A stretch of 64,000 bases of DNA from Novosphingobium sp. MW5. GTDB taxonomy: Bacteria; Pseudomonadota; Alphaproteobacteria; Sphingomonadales; Sphingomonadaceae. Of the stretch, positions 53,785 through 62,507 are shown in pieces (positions within the stretch are counted from its first letter, which is position 1; each line of letters begins with the position of its first letter). The translations under genes and the position numbers were made by a program. The stretch lies in the NCBI GenBank assembly GCA_025938935.1, contig JAPCWB010000001.1, forward strand, positions 124,001 through 188,000, in the 5' to 3' direction. The notes beneath the pieces were generated by a model. That model saw only the letters and a list, made by a program, of their open reading frames with translations. It made no database searches and was not told the DNA's origin.

Positions 53785-54473
53785 CCTTTGACCCTTCTCA
53801 GTTTCTGGACCGTTTCGACAAGCACCTTGGTGCTCGAAGTGTGGTATCCGTAGCCTGCCACTTTGGCTCGCGGATCCAGAATGTAGATCAGCGAACTGTG
53901 ATTGATCGAATGGCCGCGTTCGCCGTCACGGGGAGGGGTATGTTCACGCGCGACTTGAAATGCGATTGATGCAGCAGCAAGTTGACCTCGCGTTCCTGTA
54001 AGAATCTGCAGTTCCGATCCGAAACTGCTCTGTAGGTTCCGCAAAGCTTTCATCCGGTCAACTTCAGTAAGGTGGACGGGGTGCTTTGCATCCGGTGCGG
54101 CCCTTCGCCGAACATTGCCGAGAGCAGGCGCTTCGATGTCAACAAATGATGCGCGGGTGTTGATACCCGCCTGGCGAAGCTCCTTCGCAGCAGTTGCGAT
54201 TGCTGGAATCGCCATCGGGCAGGTTGAAGTGCACCGCGCATAGCCAAAATAGAAGAGCGTCCAGTGTCCGGTGAAATCGGACTGCTTGGTCTGCCGACCG
54301 TCAAGGGTTGAAAAATTGAACGTTCCCCCCAGTTGATCCGGATTAGGTGGGACATGTCCGTTGTAATGGCCAGCTGTGGCGCGCTCTTCGGATTTTATAA
54401 GCCTAGCAGTTCGCAGCTCATCTGCTTCAAGAAGTGCAAAGCTGCTGGCGAGGAAGATAGTGGGTTGGGTCAC
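53781..54473 (-). CDS. SCO1/SenC family copper chaperone (second copy)
   Basis: A 230-residue thioredoxin-fold protein. The copper motif is C-x-x-x-C in FGYARCTSTCPMAIPAI (about 76-92), and the distal His is in GHSINHSSLIYILDP. SCO proteins bring copper to cuproenzymes or reduce their Cys ligands. The N-terminus (TIFLASSFALLEADEL) is only weakly signal-like. A 25-residue insertion (VRRRAAPDAKHPVHLTEVDR) separates the two motifs. It overlaps the cupredoxin protein B stop by 4 bases, which makes a role in metallating that protein likely. Confidence 0.83.
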   Translation of the reverse strand: MTQPTIFLASSFALLEADELRTARLIKSEERATAGHYNGHVPPNPDQLGGTFNFSTLDGRQTKQSDFTGHWTLFYFGYARCTSTCPMAIPAIATAAKELRQAGINTRASFVDIEAPALGNVRRRAAPDAKHPVHLTEVDRMKALRNLQSSFGSELQILTGTRGQLAAASIAFQVAREHTPPRDGERGHSINHSSLIYILDPRAKVAGYGYHTSSTKVLVETVQKLRRVKG

Positions 54474-55507
54474 GACACGACGATCCTTGTATCGAGGATG
54501 CCACGGCCACTGTCCTGAACCTGGCCCGTAATCCAGTTAAGGAAGCGGAACCGGACCGGAAACGTTCCGCGTGCGGTGGGCTTGATAATGATGTCACGGC
54601 GCTGGGCAGTTGACATGACGAATGGACGGTTGGCGGGCAGCGCCAAACTTGAACTCCACGGCTCCACGCCGATCGCGCAGCCGTCCATGGAATGACAAGT
54701 TCCAGGCAGGCCAATCGTGGTTTCCAGCAGCGAATAGCTGGCGTTGACCATTCGGATCAGGATCGTCTGGCCAAGCTTGGCATTTATCATCACTTTGGGA
54801 TCGGTAAGCGTGCGATTGTTGAAAACGCCACTGCAGAGGAAATATTTCGGATCGAAGCGGTTGAGGCCGACGTCCTCGCCGCAAAGTCCTGCGTCGTGGT
54901 TTGCTGTTGCATGCCAACGCGGGTCCATGTCATCCAAAGCCCAGATGCGTTCGACGTCGTATTTGGGGCCACCGCTATACAGGGTCCCTGGCCCTTCAGG
55001 CGGATCGACTATGAGCATGCCAAACATGCCCATTTCGAAGTGCAGAGGCGTGTTGCGATGGCAGTGGTAGAAAAAGGTCCCGGCGCGGTGCGGACGGAAT
55101 TGATACGTGTACCGAGACTTCACCTCGAAGGACACGTGACCGACGCCGTCATTAGTCGTCGTTGGTTCGATGCCATGATGGTGGATCGTGTGCGCATTCA
55201 TGGCAGGGTCGATCGTGCTATGTACGACCTGCCCCTGGCGGAACCGCATCATCGGTGATGGGTAAGTGGCCGTTTGCAACGCCGAAGTGGGTGCGAGTGG
55301 ATCGCCAAATCCCCAGCACTTGATCTTGTTTCCATCGGGTGCAGTAATAACAATGCTGTTCGAGACTTTGCGCTCTACCTGGACGTCGGGGGTGACCCGG
55401 TCTGGCGTAGGGAAGTTTGAATACTGGAACGGGTTGCAGCCAAAGGTCGAATAGGTGACGTCACCCTGGACCCCGGTCTTCGCCCAATCAAATTGCACTT
55501 GAGCCAT
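54470..55507 (-). CDS. Multicopper oxidase-like cupredoxin protein B (no signal peptide)
   Basis: A 345-residue protein with multicopper oxidase cupredoxin domains. The first carries MNAHTIHHHGIEPTT (H-x-H) and GTFFYHCHRNTPLHFEMGMFGMLIVDPP. The latter gives a second H-x-H plus Cys, His and Met in a nitrite-reductase-like type 1 copper spacing. The second cupredoxin half (about 215-345, with GQTILIRMVNASYSLLETTI) lacks the closing H-x-x-H-x-H and HCH motifs. There is no signal peptide: the protein begins MAQVQFDWAKTGVQGD after AGGAATT. Its missing motifs are present in protein A, encoded just upstream, so the two probably form one oxidase. Confidence 0.8.
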   Translation of the reverse strand: MAQVQFDWAKTGVQGDVTYSTFGCNPFQYSNFPTPDRVTPDVQVERKVSNSIVITAPDGNKIKCWGFGDPLAPTSALQTATYPSPMMRFRQGQVVHSTIDPAMNAHTIHHHGIEPTTTNDGVGHVSFEVKSRYTYQFRPHRAGTFFYHCHRNTPLHFEMGMFGMLIVDPPEGPGTLYSGGPKYDVERIWALDDMDPRWHATANHDAGLCGEDVGLNRFDPKYFLCSGVFNNRTLTDPKVMINAKLGQTILIRMVNASYSLLETTIGLPGTCHSMDGCAIGVEPWSSSLALPANRPFVMSTAQRRDIIIKPTARGTFPVRFRFLNWITGQVQDSGRGILDTRIVVS

Positions 55508-55553
55508 TTTGGAATTCCTGAATCTTTGTGATGCTGACTGTTGGATCAAACGA

Positions 55554-56678
55554 TCAGAGTGCGCCGGTCATTTCCCAGTGGGTAACGAGGCCCTGCGGAT
55601 AGTTGCCGCCCCCCGCCGTCTGCGACATTTCCGTGTGGCAATGCATTACGTAGCGAAGCGGAAATGGCTCATCCTTAGGCGGCCAAATGATCGTGTCGCC
55701 TGGACGCTCAAACGGAAGTAGAAGATCCTGCCTGCCCAAGGGCGGCATCGGCCAAGCATCGAGTTCATAGCATGCGGTGTGGAGCGTGACCGTTCCATTG
55801 GCAGCGATATCGGAAAGTTTGAAAACGTGATTGCCGTGGATGTGGGGCGAATGAGTAACGAGACCCGCATTCATGTTCCGAATGATTGTCGGCTGGCCTT
55901 CGCGGCCATGCGGCATGATCCTTGCCGCACCTTTCTTCCAATCGGTATCGGCCGCAACATGGTGAAGTGCAGTATCAATGCCGCTCAAACCGTTGATGGT
56001 GAAATAGCGGGGAACGAACGAAGGGACGATACTTGCCAGAGGAATCGTCTCACCTGCATCGACACGCGCTGCCAGGAGAGGGTCCACTTGGGAAAACAGC
56101 CACAACTTGTCGCGCTGGGGGTCTGCCGGATCCCACTTGTTTCCAGGGAAACGCGGGTGAGACCCCAAGGCGTTGAAAAGGGCGGCAACTGCAGGCGTGT
56201 GCATCGCACGGCTGAAAGGAGTAGGCGAACCGGCAACCGTGGTACCCACTTTAGGCTTTACAATGAAGGCCCCGTAAAGACCAAGAACCCGGTTCAACGG
56301 TGCCAAGGTGTGATCGATGTAAAGGAAGCTTCCGGCGGCAGGCGCGGTGAAACGCACCGTGCCTTTGCCGCCCGGCGGGATGCTGGCAATCGTTGCCGTC
56401 GTGATTCCTGGAATGGAAAAACCGTGCGGCCGACTATCGAGGTTCGAGACATTGATCGTAATGATGTCACCCTCGGTCGCCTCGAGTATTGGTCGACCTT
56501 CGGCGCTGCGATCGAAAAACATGAGACTGAATACGAATTGCCCGTCAATCATCTCAGAATCAACGGGCTCAATAGTTAGATCGAAAACGCCACCTGCTGC
56601 CTGAGCCAGGGCCATAGTAGGAGCAACTGCCAAGGTCGCAGCTGCAGAGCCCAGTTTCATAAATTTACGGCGGTCCAT
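55554..56678 (-). CDS. Tat-exported multicopper oxidase-like protein A
   Basis: A 374-residue protein with a twin-arginine signal (MDRRKFMKLGSAAATLAVAPTMALAQA). The N-terminal cupredoxin has RPHGFSIPG and GSFLYIDHTLAPLNRVLGLYGAFIV, where the usual WYHSH copper pair is degenerate. The C-terminal cupredoxin has THSPHIHGNHVF (the H-x-x-H-x-H motif) and YVMHCHTEMSQTAGGG (HCH). The downstream His and Met of a normal type 1 site are not at the standard spacing. It therefore supplies only the last-domain half of the trinuclear ligands. It heads the operon A, B, SCO, unknown secreted protein, prepilin peptidase. An inverted repeat lies 54-85 bases upstream. Confidence 0.8.
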   Translation of the reverse strand: MDRRKFMKLGSAAATLAVAPTMALAQAAGGVFDLTIEPVDSEMIDGQFVFSLMFFDRSAEGRPILEATEGDIITINVSNLDSRPHGFSIPGITTATIASIPPGGKGTVRFTAPAAGSFLYIDHTLAPLNRVLGLYGAFIVKPKVGTTVAGSPTPFSRAMHTPAVAALFNALGSHPRFPGNKWDPADPQRDKLWLFSQVDPLLAARVDAGETIPLASIVPSFVPRYFTINGLSGIDTALHHVAADTDWKKGAARIMPHGREGQPTIIRNMNAGLVTHSPHIHGNHVFKLSDIAANGTVTLHTACYELDAWPMPPLGRQDLLLPFERPGDTIIWPPKDEPFPLRYVMHCHTEMSQTAGGGNYPQGLVTHWEMTGAL

Positions 56679-56731
56679 GTACTTGACCCTCTAGATAAGA
56701 ATTATTCGCAATAGGCTGATTTGATAGGTTT

Positions 56732-56763
56732 CAATTGATCGCGAGCGATTATCCGATCAATTG
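56732..56763. promoter_or_regulatory. 10-bp perfect inverted repeat upstream of the oxidase operon
   Basis: CAATTGATCG (56732-56741) and CGATCAATTG (56754-56763) are exact complements around 12 bases. The repeat lies in the 217-base, AT-rich space between the SCO gene and protein A, 54 bases before the protein A start. The size fits a dimeric regulator's operator. No regulator gene is adjacent. Confidence 0.5.
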
Positions 56764-56895
56764 GATTAACCAAGAAATCGGTCTTGAATTGGTTGCATTT
56801 TCAAGACTTGCTAACACGCCTGTTAATAGCCCATCATCGTCGCCATGGCGCCGCGTGCAGCACTCCGCGGAAGCCGGGGGCACGAAATTGAAGCG

Positions 56896-57498
56896 CTACA
56901 AAAGGCTGCGCAATTTGCTTTCGAACTCGGCATCGGACGCATCAAACGGGATCTGGCCAGCCTTGGCGCCATATCTCCCAATGAGAAAAAGCGCAGCCGT
57001 ATGGTCGATTGTGTAATCTTTTTCGGAAGTTAAGACTTTTTCCCGGAAAACGCCGAAGTGGGAGGCGGTATGCAATATGGCTACTTGGCTGCCGGTTAAC
57101 CCTGTCACCCTGATCGGCTGCGCGCCCAAATAGCCTTTCAGCTGCTCCGCAGTGTCTCGCTCAGGATCCAAAGTGACGAAAATGACTTCAATCTCGTCGA
57201 ACCTCGCCCCGATGACTTCGCGCAATCGAGCGAGTCTCTGCAGAGTTAAAGGACAAACATCGGGACAATGCGTGAACCCGAAGAACAGCGCGACGGGTTT
57301 GCCCGCGAGTCGCTGGTAATCAAATGGCTTACCGTTTTGATCCTGCAAAGCGAGAGCGGCCAGGTTGACAGAGACTCGCTCCTGTTCAGGCGCGAGCGCC
57401 CGATATGCGGCAAAGCAACTTCCTGTGAGTAGCAGGCCGACGGGAGCAAGTAGCGCGAACCGTCGCGGCAGGCGTTTTGAGCAATCAGTGATGGCCAT
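56896..57498 (-). CDS. SCO1/SenC family copper chaperone (first copy)
   Basis: A 200-residue SCO protein, membrane-anchored or exported through RRFALLAPVGLLLTGSCFAAYRAL. Copper ligands are the two Cys of GFTHCPDVCPLTLQRL and His in KDYTIDHTAALFLIG. VIFVTLDPERDTAEQLKGYL is a standard SCO stretch. ATG 57498 follows AGGAG and lies within the end of the PCu(A)C gene (13-base overlap). With PCu(A)C it would handle copper transfer in the periplasm. In oxidase biogenesis this pair loads the CuA site, but no cytochrome oxidase gene is nearby. Confidence 0.88.
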   Translation of the reverse strand: MAITDCSKRLPRRFALLAPVGLLLTGSCFAAYRALAPEQERVSVNLAALALQDQNGKPFDYQRLAGKPVALFFGFTHCPDVCPLTLQRLARLREVIGARFDEIEVIFVTLDPERDTAEQLKGYLGAQPIRVTGLTGSQVAILHTASHFGVFREKVLTSEKDYTIDHTAALFLIGRYGAKAGQIPFDASDAEFESKLRSLL

Positions 57499-57973
57499 GA
57501 TGAGTCTGCTCCTTCGTCTGAGCCGGCAGCGAAGGTCCAACCGTCATGGGGACATCAAGCGTTTGCCCGTTTGCCATTCGCAATTTCAGTGGGACAGTCT
57601 GTCCCGGCAGCAGGCGCGATCGCAGGCTCTGGAACATCAGATGATAGCCGCCGGGGGCAAAGCGCACTTGGCTGCCGGAAGGGATGGAGAGTAGCTCAAT
57701 CTTGCGCATTCGCGCGACACCACCGGTCATGGAAACCTGATGAATTTCGACGATCTCCGCAACTGGGCTTGATGCGCTTACGATAGTTTGAACCTTTGGA
57801 GTGGAATTGCGCAAAGAAAGATAGCCGGCGGCCACGGTCTGACCTGGGGCAGTCGGATTGAGACGGCCCTCGGCGGCGTTCATCCCGCCGCGTTCCGCGC
57901 TGAAAACGACCTGTGGAATCGTCATCAGAATGGCGAGTATCAGGGCATCGGCCGTTGTTAGTCTGAAGAGCAC
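57485..57973 (-). CDS. PCu(A)C periplasmic copper chaperone
   Basis: A 162-residue protein with a signal peptide (LILAILMTIPQVVFSA). The copper-binding pattern H-M...M...H-x-M of PCu(A)C is recognisable: EIHQVSMTGGVARMRKIE followed by PGGYHLMFQSL. The C-terminus is His-rich (THHGHH) and could also bind copper. It starts only 4 bases after the GspD stop, so it is almost certainly co-transcribed with the secretion genes. It would hand Cu(I) to SCO and then to the oxidase proteins. Confidence 0.88.
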   Translation of the reverse strand: MLFRLTTADALILAILMTIPQVVFSAERGGMNAAEGRLNPTAPGQTVAAGYLSLRNSTPKVQTIVSASSPVAEIVEIHQVSMTGGVARMRKIELLSIPSGSQVRFAPGGYHLMFQSLRSRLLPGQTVPLKLRMANGQTLDVPMTVGPSLPAQTKEQTHHGHH

Positions 57974-57977
57974 CGCG

Positions 57978-60161
57978 TCAGTCCTTTCTGCTGCTGGTTC
58001 GTGTTGTGGTGAAATGGGTGTGCTCCGGCATCTTCTGTCCAGGCATCCAGGGGAGGAGGGTAAAGGTTCGTTGTCCCCGCCCCTGCATCAAGCCATTGAG
58101 CGCTGAACTGAAGCTGCTGGTGAGATTCTGCATCGTGCTGTCTTCCTTGATCACCCGAGGAGTGACTAGGATCAGCAACTCGGTCTTGCGCTTGCTTGCA
58201 CTGTCGGTCCGGAACGCGCGGCCGAGAAGCGGAATATCCTTTATCACCGGAACCCCCTTCTGCCCCATGGTCTGGCTGTCCTGCATCATGCCGCCAAGTA
58301 CAGCAGTCATGCCCTGGCGCAGCGAAAGCCGTGTCTTCACGGACCGGTTGCTGATCACCGGACTGCTGATGGCCGAGGTCAGGTTCGGCTGCTGACTCGA
58401 TACTTCCTGGAAAATCTCGATATCGATGCGATCATCGTTAAGGACGACCGGACGAATGTTCAGGATTACACCGGTTTGCCGGTACTGAACCGTCTGCAGG
58501 ATATCGGAGTCGCCGCTGGTCTGCACCTCGGCTGCGCGCTGAGAGGTGATAATCGGTACATCATTCCCAATCAGGATTTGCGCCTGGCCACCTGACCGGG
58601 CAAGCAGTCTGGGCGTAGAGATAATGTTGAGATTCTGGTTCGTGGCAATCGCGTTCAGCGTCGCGGTCACCATGGTTTGGTTGAAACCGCGCGCAAATGT
58701 GATGCCAAGACCGCCAGCTTCGGGACCTGAACCTCCAGACAATGTAGCCTGCACCGAGCCCCCGCCTGTTAGCTGGCGGTCGAAAAACCACTCCATTCCG
58801 AACCGCGTTTCATCAGTCAGCGAAACCTCAGCGATGGTGATCTCGACCAAAACCTGTTTCGGCGCGACATCGAGCTGCTGAAGCAGCCTGAGCATTTGCG
58901 AAAATTCCCGCCGCGTGCCCCTGAACAGAATGCGATTGCCAGCTGTATCGACCACGACCTGCCCGCCAGAAGCATTATCGTCGGGAGATTCGCGCCCGAA
59001 CGAAGCCTGGCTCGAAGTGCCCGATGACCTGGAGCGGTTCGGCGACGAGATAGGGGTAGTGTCGCGTTCGGCGGATTCTGAAGCGGTTGCTTCACTATCC
59101 GCGGTGGCGCGAGAAACCAGATTGCCCAGCTCAGCGGCGGTCGTGTTCTTTACCTGATAGACAAAGTAGCCAGGCCGGTCGCCGCCTGCTCCATCGAGCG
59201 AGTCTAGTTCCTTTGCCCAATAAAGCACCCTATCGAAGAGCCGCGCGTCGTCGGAGAAAAGGAGCAGACAATCTGGTTGAGGCACATGGATGAGGTTCGT
59301 CCCGCCCGAGTTGCCGCTGCCGATTGCATAGCCTTCAGTCCCCAGGACTTCGCGCAACATCCCGGCGAGCGCATCCGCATTCCACAGAACGGGGACGATC
59401 CGAGCGACGCGCATTCCCGCGAATTCCGGGCGATCGATTCCGTCGAGGAGCCGGCGGGCGGTGGCGACTTCACCGTCACTGCCTTCGAGCACCACACCAT
59501 TGGCAGCCTGCTCAACCGATACAGATACGGCGCCCTGCCCTTGAAGCAGATCTTTGAGCAATTCCCCTGCCGGTTCTGCCGAAACAGAAGCGAGTGCAGA
59601 CACGTGGACTAGTTTTGCCGGGGCGACCGTTTCAGGCGGCTTCGCTACAGTCGTTCTGCTCGTCGATTTGCGCGACGATGTTTCTCGGACAACAATTCCG
59701 CCGCCCTGTTGTGACAGGACGAGTCCGTACTGATTGAGAGCCTTTTCGGCCAAAGCGAAAAACTGGCGAGCAGACATATCTCGCGGCCCGCTCATGCTGA
59801 TTATGTCTCGTCGTTGAGCAACGCCGGGACCCAAAATGTATGAAACTCCGAGAACCTGGCCGAATACTGTTTCCACGAACTGGCCGAGAGGCTGTGGCGG
59901 CAAACTGGCCGAAACGGTTTGCTCCCGGACCAGCCGAGCGACATCGCCTTCGGAAAGTGGCTCGACTGAAACGGCAGTCTCCGGCGCATCGATTAGGATA
60001 TCGATCCGGGGACCATCGGGAGCAAGGGGCGCTCTTTGTGGAACGCTTCCTTCATAGGCCTCAAGTCCCACGGGACTGAACGCCATTCGAGGCTGCCCGG
60101 CACAAGCTGAAGTCGCCAGCGCAACGAGAGTTGCTGATGCTTGAAGATGGAATCTTCTCAT
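57978..60161 (-). CDS. gspD: Type II secretion secretin GspD
   Basis: A 727-residue outer-membrane secretin with a lipoprotein-like signal (LVALATSACAGQ). It has an N0 domain (LPPQPLGQFVETVFGQVLGVSYILGP), N1-N2 modules (about 180-330), a serine-rich linker, and the secretin core. The core carries VPIITS, QTVQYRQTGVILNIRPVV, VKTRLSLRQGMTAVLGGMMQD and GVPVIKDIPLLGRAFRT, ending with ELLILVTPRVI. No separate pilotin is seen; the possible lipid anchor may substitute. The gene lies between gspC and the copper chaperone gene. It forms the exit channel for folded periplasmic proteins. Confidence 0.93.
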   Translation of the reverse strand: MRRFHLQASATLVALATSACAGQPRMAFSPVGLEAYEGSVPQRAPLAPDGPRIDILIDAPETAVSVEPLSEGDVARLVREQTVSASLPPQPLGQFVETVFGQVLGVSYILGPGVAQRRDIISMSGPRDMSARQFFALAEKALNQYGLVLSQQGGGIVVRETSSRKSTSRTTVAKPPETVAPAKLVHVSALASVSAEPAGELLKDLLQGQGAVSVSVEQAANGVVLEGSDGEVATARRLLDGIDRPEFAGMRVARIVPVLWNADALAGMLREVLGTEGYAIGSGNSGGTNLIHVPQPDCLLLFSDDARLFDRVLYWAKELDSLDGAGGDRPGYFVYQVKNTTAAELGNLVSRATADSEATASESAERDTTPISSPNRSRSSGTSSQASFGRESPDDNASGGQVVVDTAGNRILFRGTRREFSQMLRLLQQLDVAPKQVLVEITIAEVSLTDETRFGMEWFFDRQLTGGGSVQATLSGGSGPEAGGLGITFARGFNQTMVTATLNAIATNQNLNIISTPRLLARSGGQAQILIGNDVPIITSQRAAEVQTSGDSDILQTVQYRQTGVILNIRPVVLNDDRIDIEIFQEVSSQQPNLTSAISSPVISNRSVKTRLSLRQGMTAVLGGMMQDSQTMGQKGVPVIKDIPLLGRAFRTDSASKRKTELLILVTPRVIKEDSTMQNLTSSFSSALNGLMQGRGQRTFTLLPWMPGQKMPEHTHFTTTRTSSRKD

Positions 60162-60169
60162 GACTTTTC

Positions 60170-60853
60170 CTAATTCGAAACGGCAACGCGGCGGGTTACG
60201 CGGCGGCGTGTCGGCACAAACTCTGCGGGAGCACTCTTTGCGGGTACCGACCTTAGCTGTGTCTGGCTGGGCGACTCGATTGGGCGGTTGGCGCGAGCAG
60301 AGTACGAGACTGCCACCCGTACAGTTTCGCCCCTACGTGTAAGCCGGACATGGTCGGACTGGATTGCGGCGATCCGCCAGGTTCCGAGGAAAACGTCTCC
60401 CTCGCGATAAACTTGGCGAACGGTAGTCGCACTGTTCGCGACAACAAGCCGGGATTCTCCATTGGCACGAACGATTGCCGATATTTTACCGGAAAGCGCA
60501 TCCGACACCTGTGATGGCGGGAAGAGATCTGAGACTGGAGGGGGCTGAGAAGCGGAGAGAACTGGCTGGGTGACTGCTGGCTGCGGAACCACGGACCCAA
60601 CTGAACCGGGATCTGGCAGCCCGGCAATGGCAGTTTCTTCGATCGGCAGCGACCAGAGCGAGGCCGGCAGTGCTGCAAGTTTCCCTTTGGTCTCGCGGGC
60701 CAAAGCAGACGCATCGGGCAGAACTGCTATTGCCTTTGGCCTGACGTTGGCGATCCCATCACCCTGCCGGGGGTGTGGCGCACCATGCATACCGGCCCAG
60801 AATGATATCGCGCCGATTGCAGCGCAGCTGATGAGGTTAATCGACGCCTTCAT
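60170..60853 (-). CDS. gspC: Type II secretion protein GspC-like
   Basis: A 227-residue inner-membrane protein with a short N-terminal helix (INLISCAAIGAISFWAGM), a proline-rich periplasmic linker, and a homology-region-like domain (ISAIVRANGESRLVVANSATTVRQVYREGDVFLGTWRIAAIQSDHVRLTRRGETVRVAV). It lacks an obvious PDZ domain and ends in a basic tail. Position between gspM and gspD and the domain order support GspC, which links the inner-membrane platform to the secretin. It overlaps gspM by 4 bases. Confidence 0.78.
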   Translation of the reverse strand: MKASINLISCAAIGAISFWAGMHGAPHPRQGDGIANVRPKAIAVLPDASALARETKGKLAALPASLWSLPIEETAIAGLPDPGSVGSVVPQPAVTQPVLSASQPPPVSDLFPPSQVSDALSGKISAIVRANGESRLVVANSATTVRQVYREGDVFLGTWRIAAIQSDHVRLTRRGETVRVAVSYSARANRPIESPSQTQLRSVPAKSAPAEFVPTRRRVTRRVAVSN

Positions 60854-61437
60854 GGCAACGGACCCGCGTTGCGATGCAGAATCCGGAAACTCGCGCGCAT
60901 CTTGGGTGATTTGCCGTCGTTGCGAAGCTCTATCCCCTCGATCAGATAGCCAGTCTGATAGAGTTCAATCTGCCCGATTAAGGCTATGAGAGCTGGCAAG
61001 TCAAAGTCGGCTTCCAGTGTCGTGATGATTGCGGAGTAGGCCACCTTTTCGGGTTTATTGTTGGCAGCCTGCTCGGTCGGCACGTCCGAAATAACTTCCA
61101 AGTTGCGAAAGCCAGCCTGATCCGCAAGGTCGACAAGTTCCTCACGCATGCGCAGCTGACTGATTGACGGGGTTGCATCGAACATGCTCAATGCCGCGAG
61201 AGTCATTCGCTGGCGCGACAGGGCGTCTCGCTGCTCAGAGCTTGAAAGGACTGCAGTTTCCGCTTGGACTCTAGTTAACCGGACGTCCGCAGCATCCAGG
61301 TCCTGCTTTGCGGATTGCAGCAAATCATAGCTGATTGACCAGCACAGGCACAAAGCAGCGCCGCAACAGGCGAGCAACAGCCGCAACTCTCTCTCGCTCG
61401 GTCTCCATGAGCGGATTCGCTTTATGAAGCCAGACAT
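60850..61437 (-). CDS. gspM: Type II secretion protein GspM-like
   Basis: A 195-residue protein with a cytoplasmic basic start, one membrane helix (LRLLLACCGAALCLCWSISYDLL), a coiled-coil-like stretch (SAKQDLDAADVRLTRVQAETAVLSSSEQRDAL) and a small ferredoxin-like domain. This is the layout of GspM/PilO platform proteins. Sequence identity in this family is low, so the name rests on layout and on sitting between gspL and gspC with one-base overlaps. Confidence 0.72.
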   Translation of the reverse strand: MSGFIKRIRSWRPSERELRLLLACCGAALCLCWSISYDLLQSAKQDLDAADVRLTRVQAETAVLSSSEQRDALSRQRMTLAALSMFDATPSISQLRMREELVDLADQAGFRNLEVISDVPTEQAANNKPEKVAYSAIITTLEADFDLPALIALIGQIELYQTGYLIEGIELRNDGKSPKMRASFRILHRNAGPLP

Positions 61438-62507
61438 CAGGCAGATACCTTAGCAACCAAGCTCGCGGTTGCGGGTTCTGCTGAATCCCGGCTTTTCACC
61501 TCGGAAAAAGCAGGATGGGCCTCGAGCTTTGCCGCCAGAACTCGAAGCTTGGCAGGATCTGAGGGCATGACCAATACCAACTCAAATTCGGTGCCTCGGA
61601 TACTGAATGATCGAACCTTCAGGTTCTGACCTGCTGTAAGTTCAAGTGCGCTCGCCAAGGCGATTCCGAGTGCACCCTGCCCAGCTGCCTCTTGCGCCTG
61701 AGAGAGGTCAGATATTTCCTTGCGGACCTGATCATAGAGGTCGTAGTTCTTGAGTACTTCTTCGAGGCGGATTGCCTCGGTCACTTGGCTCCGAGCAATT
61801 TTTCGGAGTTGCCAAGCTTCTCCAAACATCCAACCGCAAGCAATGCAAGAAAGCACCGTTCCAGCCATCAGCAGCTGCACTCCGCGATGAGTCAAACCGG
61901 TTACAATCCGCCCGCCAGTGCGGAAGGCAGGGTGCTGAGGAAAATCGACCAGGGCGGGTTGGGGAGGGACGTGGGGACCGATGCGTCCCTCCCCGGTGCC
62001 GTCAACAAAGGATCGCCAAGCGCGGCCGTCGAATGGGGTTCTCTGCCAAGCAGATCCAACGACCATGCCCCTTTGGACGAGCAATGCCTCGAAGCCGGTT
62101 TCAAGACTCAATTGATGCCAGCCATCGGGCAGTTTGCGACAGGCACTTTCTGGAATGCCACGGCCGACGGAATCGCCCGAGGCATTGCCATTTTCAACGG
62201 AAGCTAGATCCCACCACCATATTGCCGCACCAGCTCGGTCAACCAGAATCAGTTTTCCGCTGTGAAGAAATGGAGCCCTATGCTCCGCCTGCAGCAGGCA
62301 TGCAGCAATAAAGCGTCGCTGGGGTAAGCCATTGGGACGGACAACGTATTCAAATCGACAGGACGACCGGGGCACACAGTAGGGACGGGACGACCACTGC
62401 CAGTGGTGACCTAGCGCCTCGGCATCAAAAGCTGGCTGCCCCCATGAGCGGACGCGGAGCCAAGTCTTCTCCAATAAACTGGTGGCAGTTTGACCAATTT
62501 CCGGCAT
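61437..62507 (-). CDS. gspL: Type II secretion protein GspL-like
   Basis: A 356-residue protein with a cytoplasmic domain, a single membrane helix (RGVQLLMAGTVLSCIACGWMFG, about 208-229), a coiled segment and a periplasmic ferredoxin-like domain (GQNLKVRSFSIRGTEFELVLVMPSDPAKLRVLAAKLEAHPAF). This is the GspL/PilN layout that recruits the GspE ATPase. The ATG at 62507 overlaps gspK by 83 bases, unusually long, so the true start may be downstream at a non-ATG codon. It is shorter than typical GspL (about 400). Confidence 0.72.
   Translation of the reverse strand: MPEIGQTATSLLEKTWLRVRSWGQPAFDAEALGHHWQWSSRPYCVPRSSCRFEYVVRPNGLPQRRFIAACLLQAEHRAPFLHSGKLILVDRAGAAIWWWDLASVENGNASGDSVGRGIPESACRKLPDGWHQLSLETGFEALLVQRGMVVGSAWQRTPFDGRAWRSFVDGTGEGRIGPHVPPQPALVDFPQHPAFRTGGRIVTGLTHRGVQLLMAGTVLSCIACGWMFGEAWQLRKIARSQVTEAIRLEEVLKNYDLYDQVRKEISDLSQAQEAAGQGALGIALASALELTAGQNLKVRSFSIRGTEFELVLVMPSDPAKLRVLAAKLEAHPAFSEVKSRDSAEPATASLVAKVSA

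Noticed and set aside
57485..57973. Copper chaperones serving cytochrome c oxidase assembly
   Set aside because: No cytochrome oxidase genes lie in the window, while two multicopper-oxidase proteins are encoded in the same unit; the local substrate is more likely.
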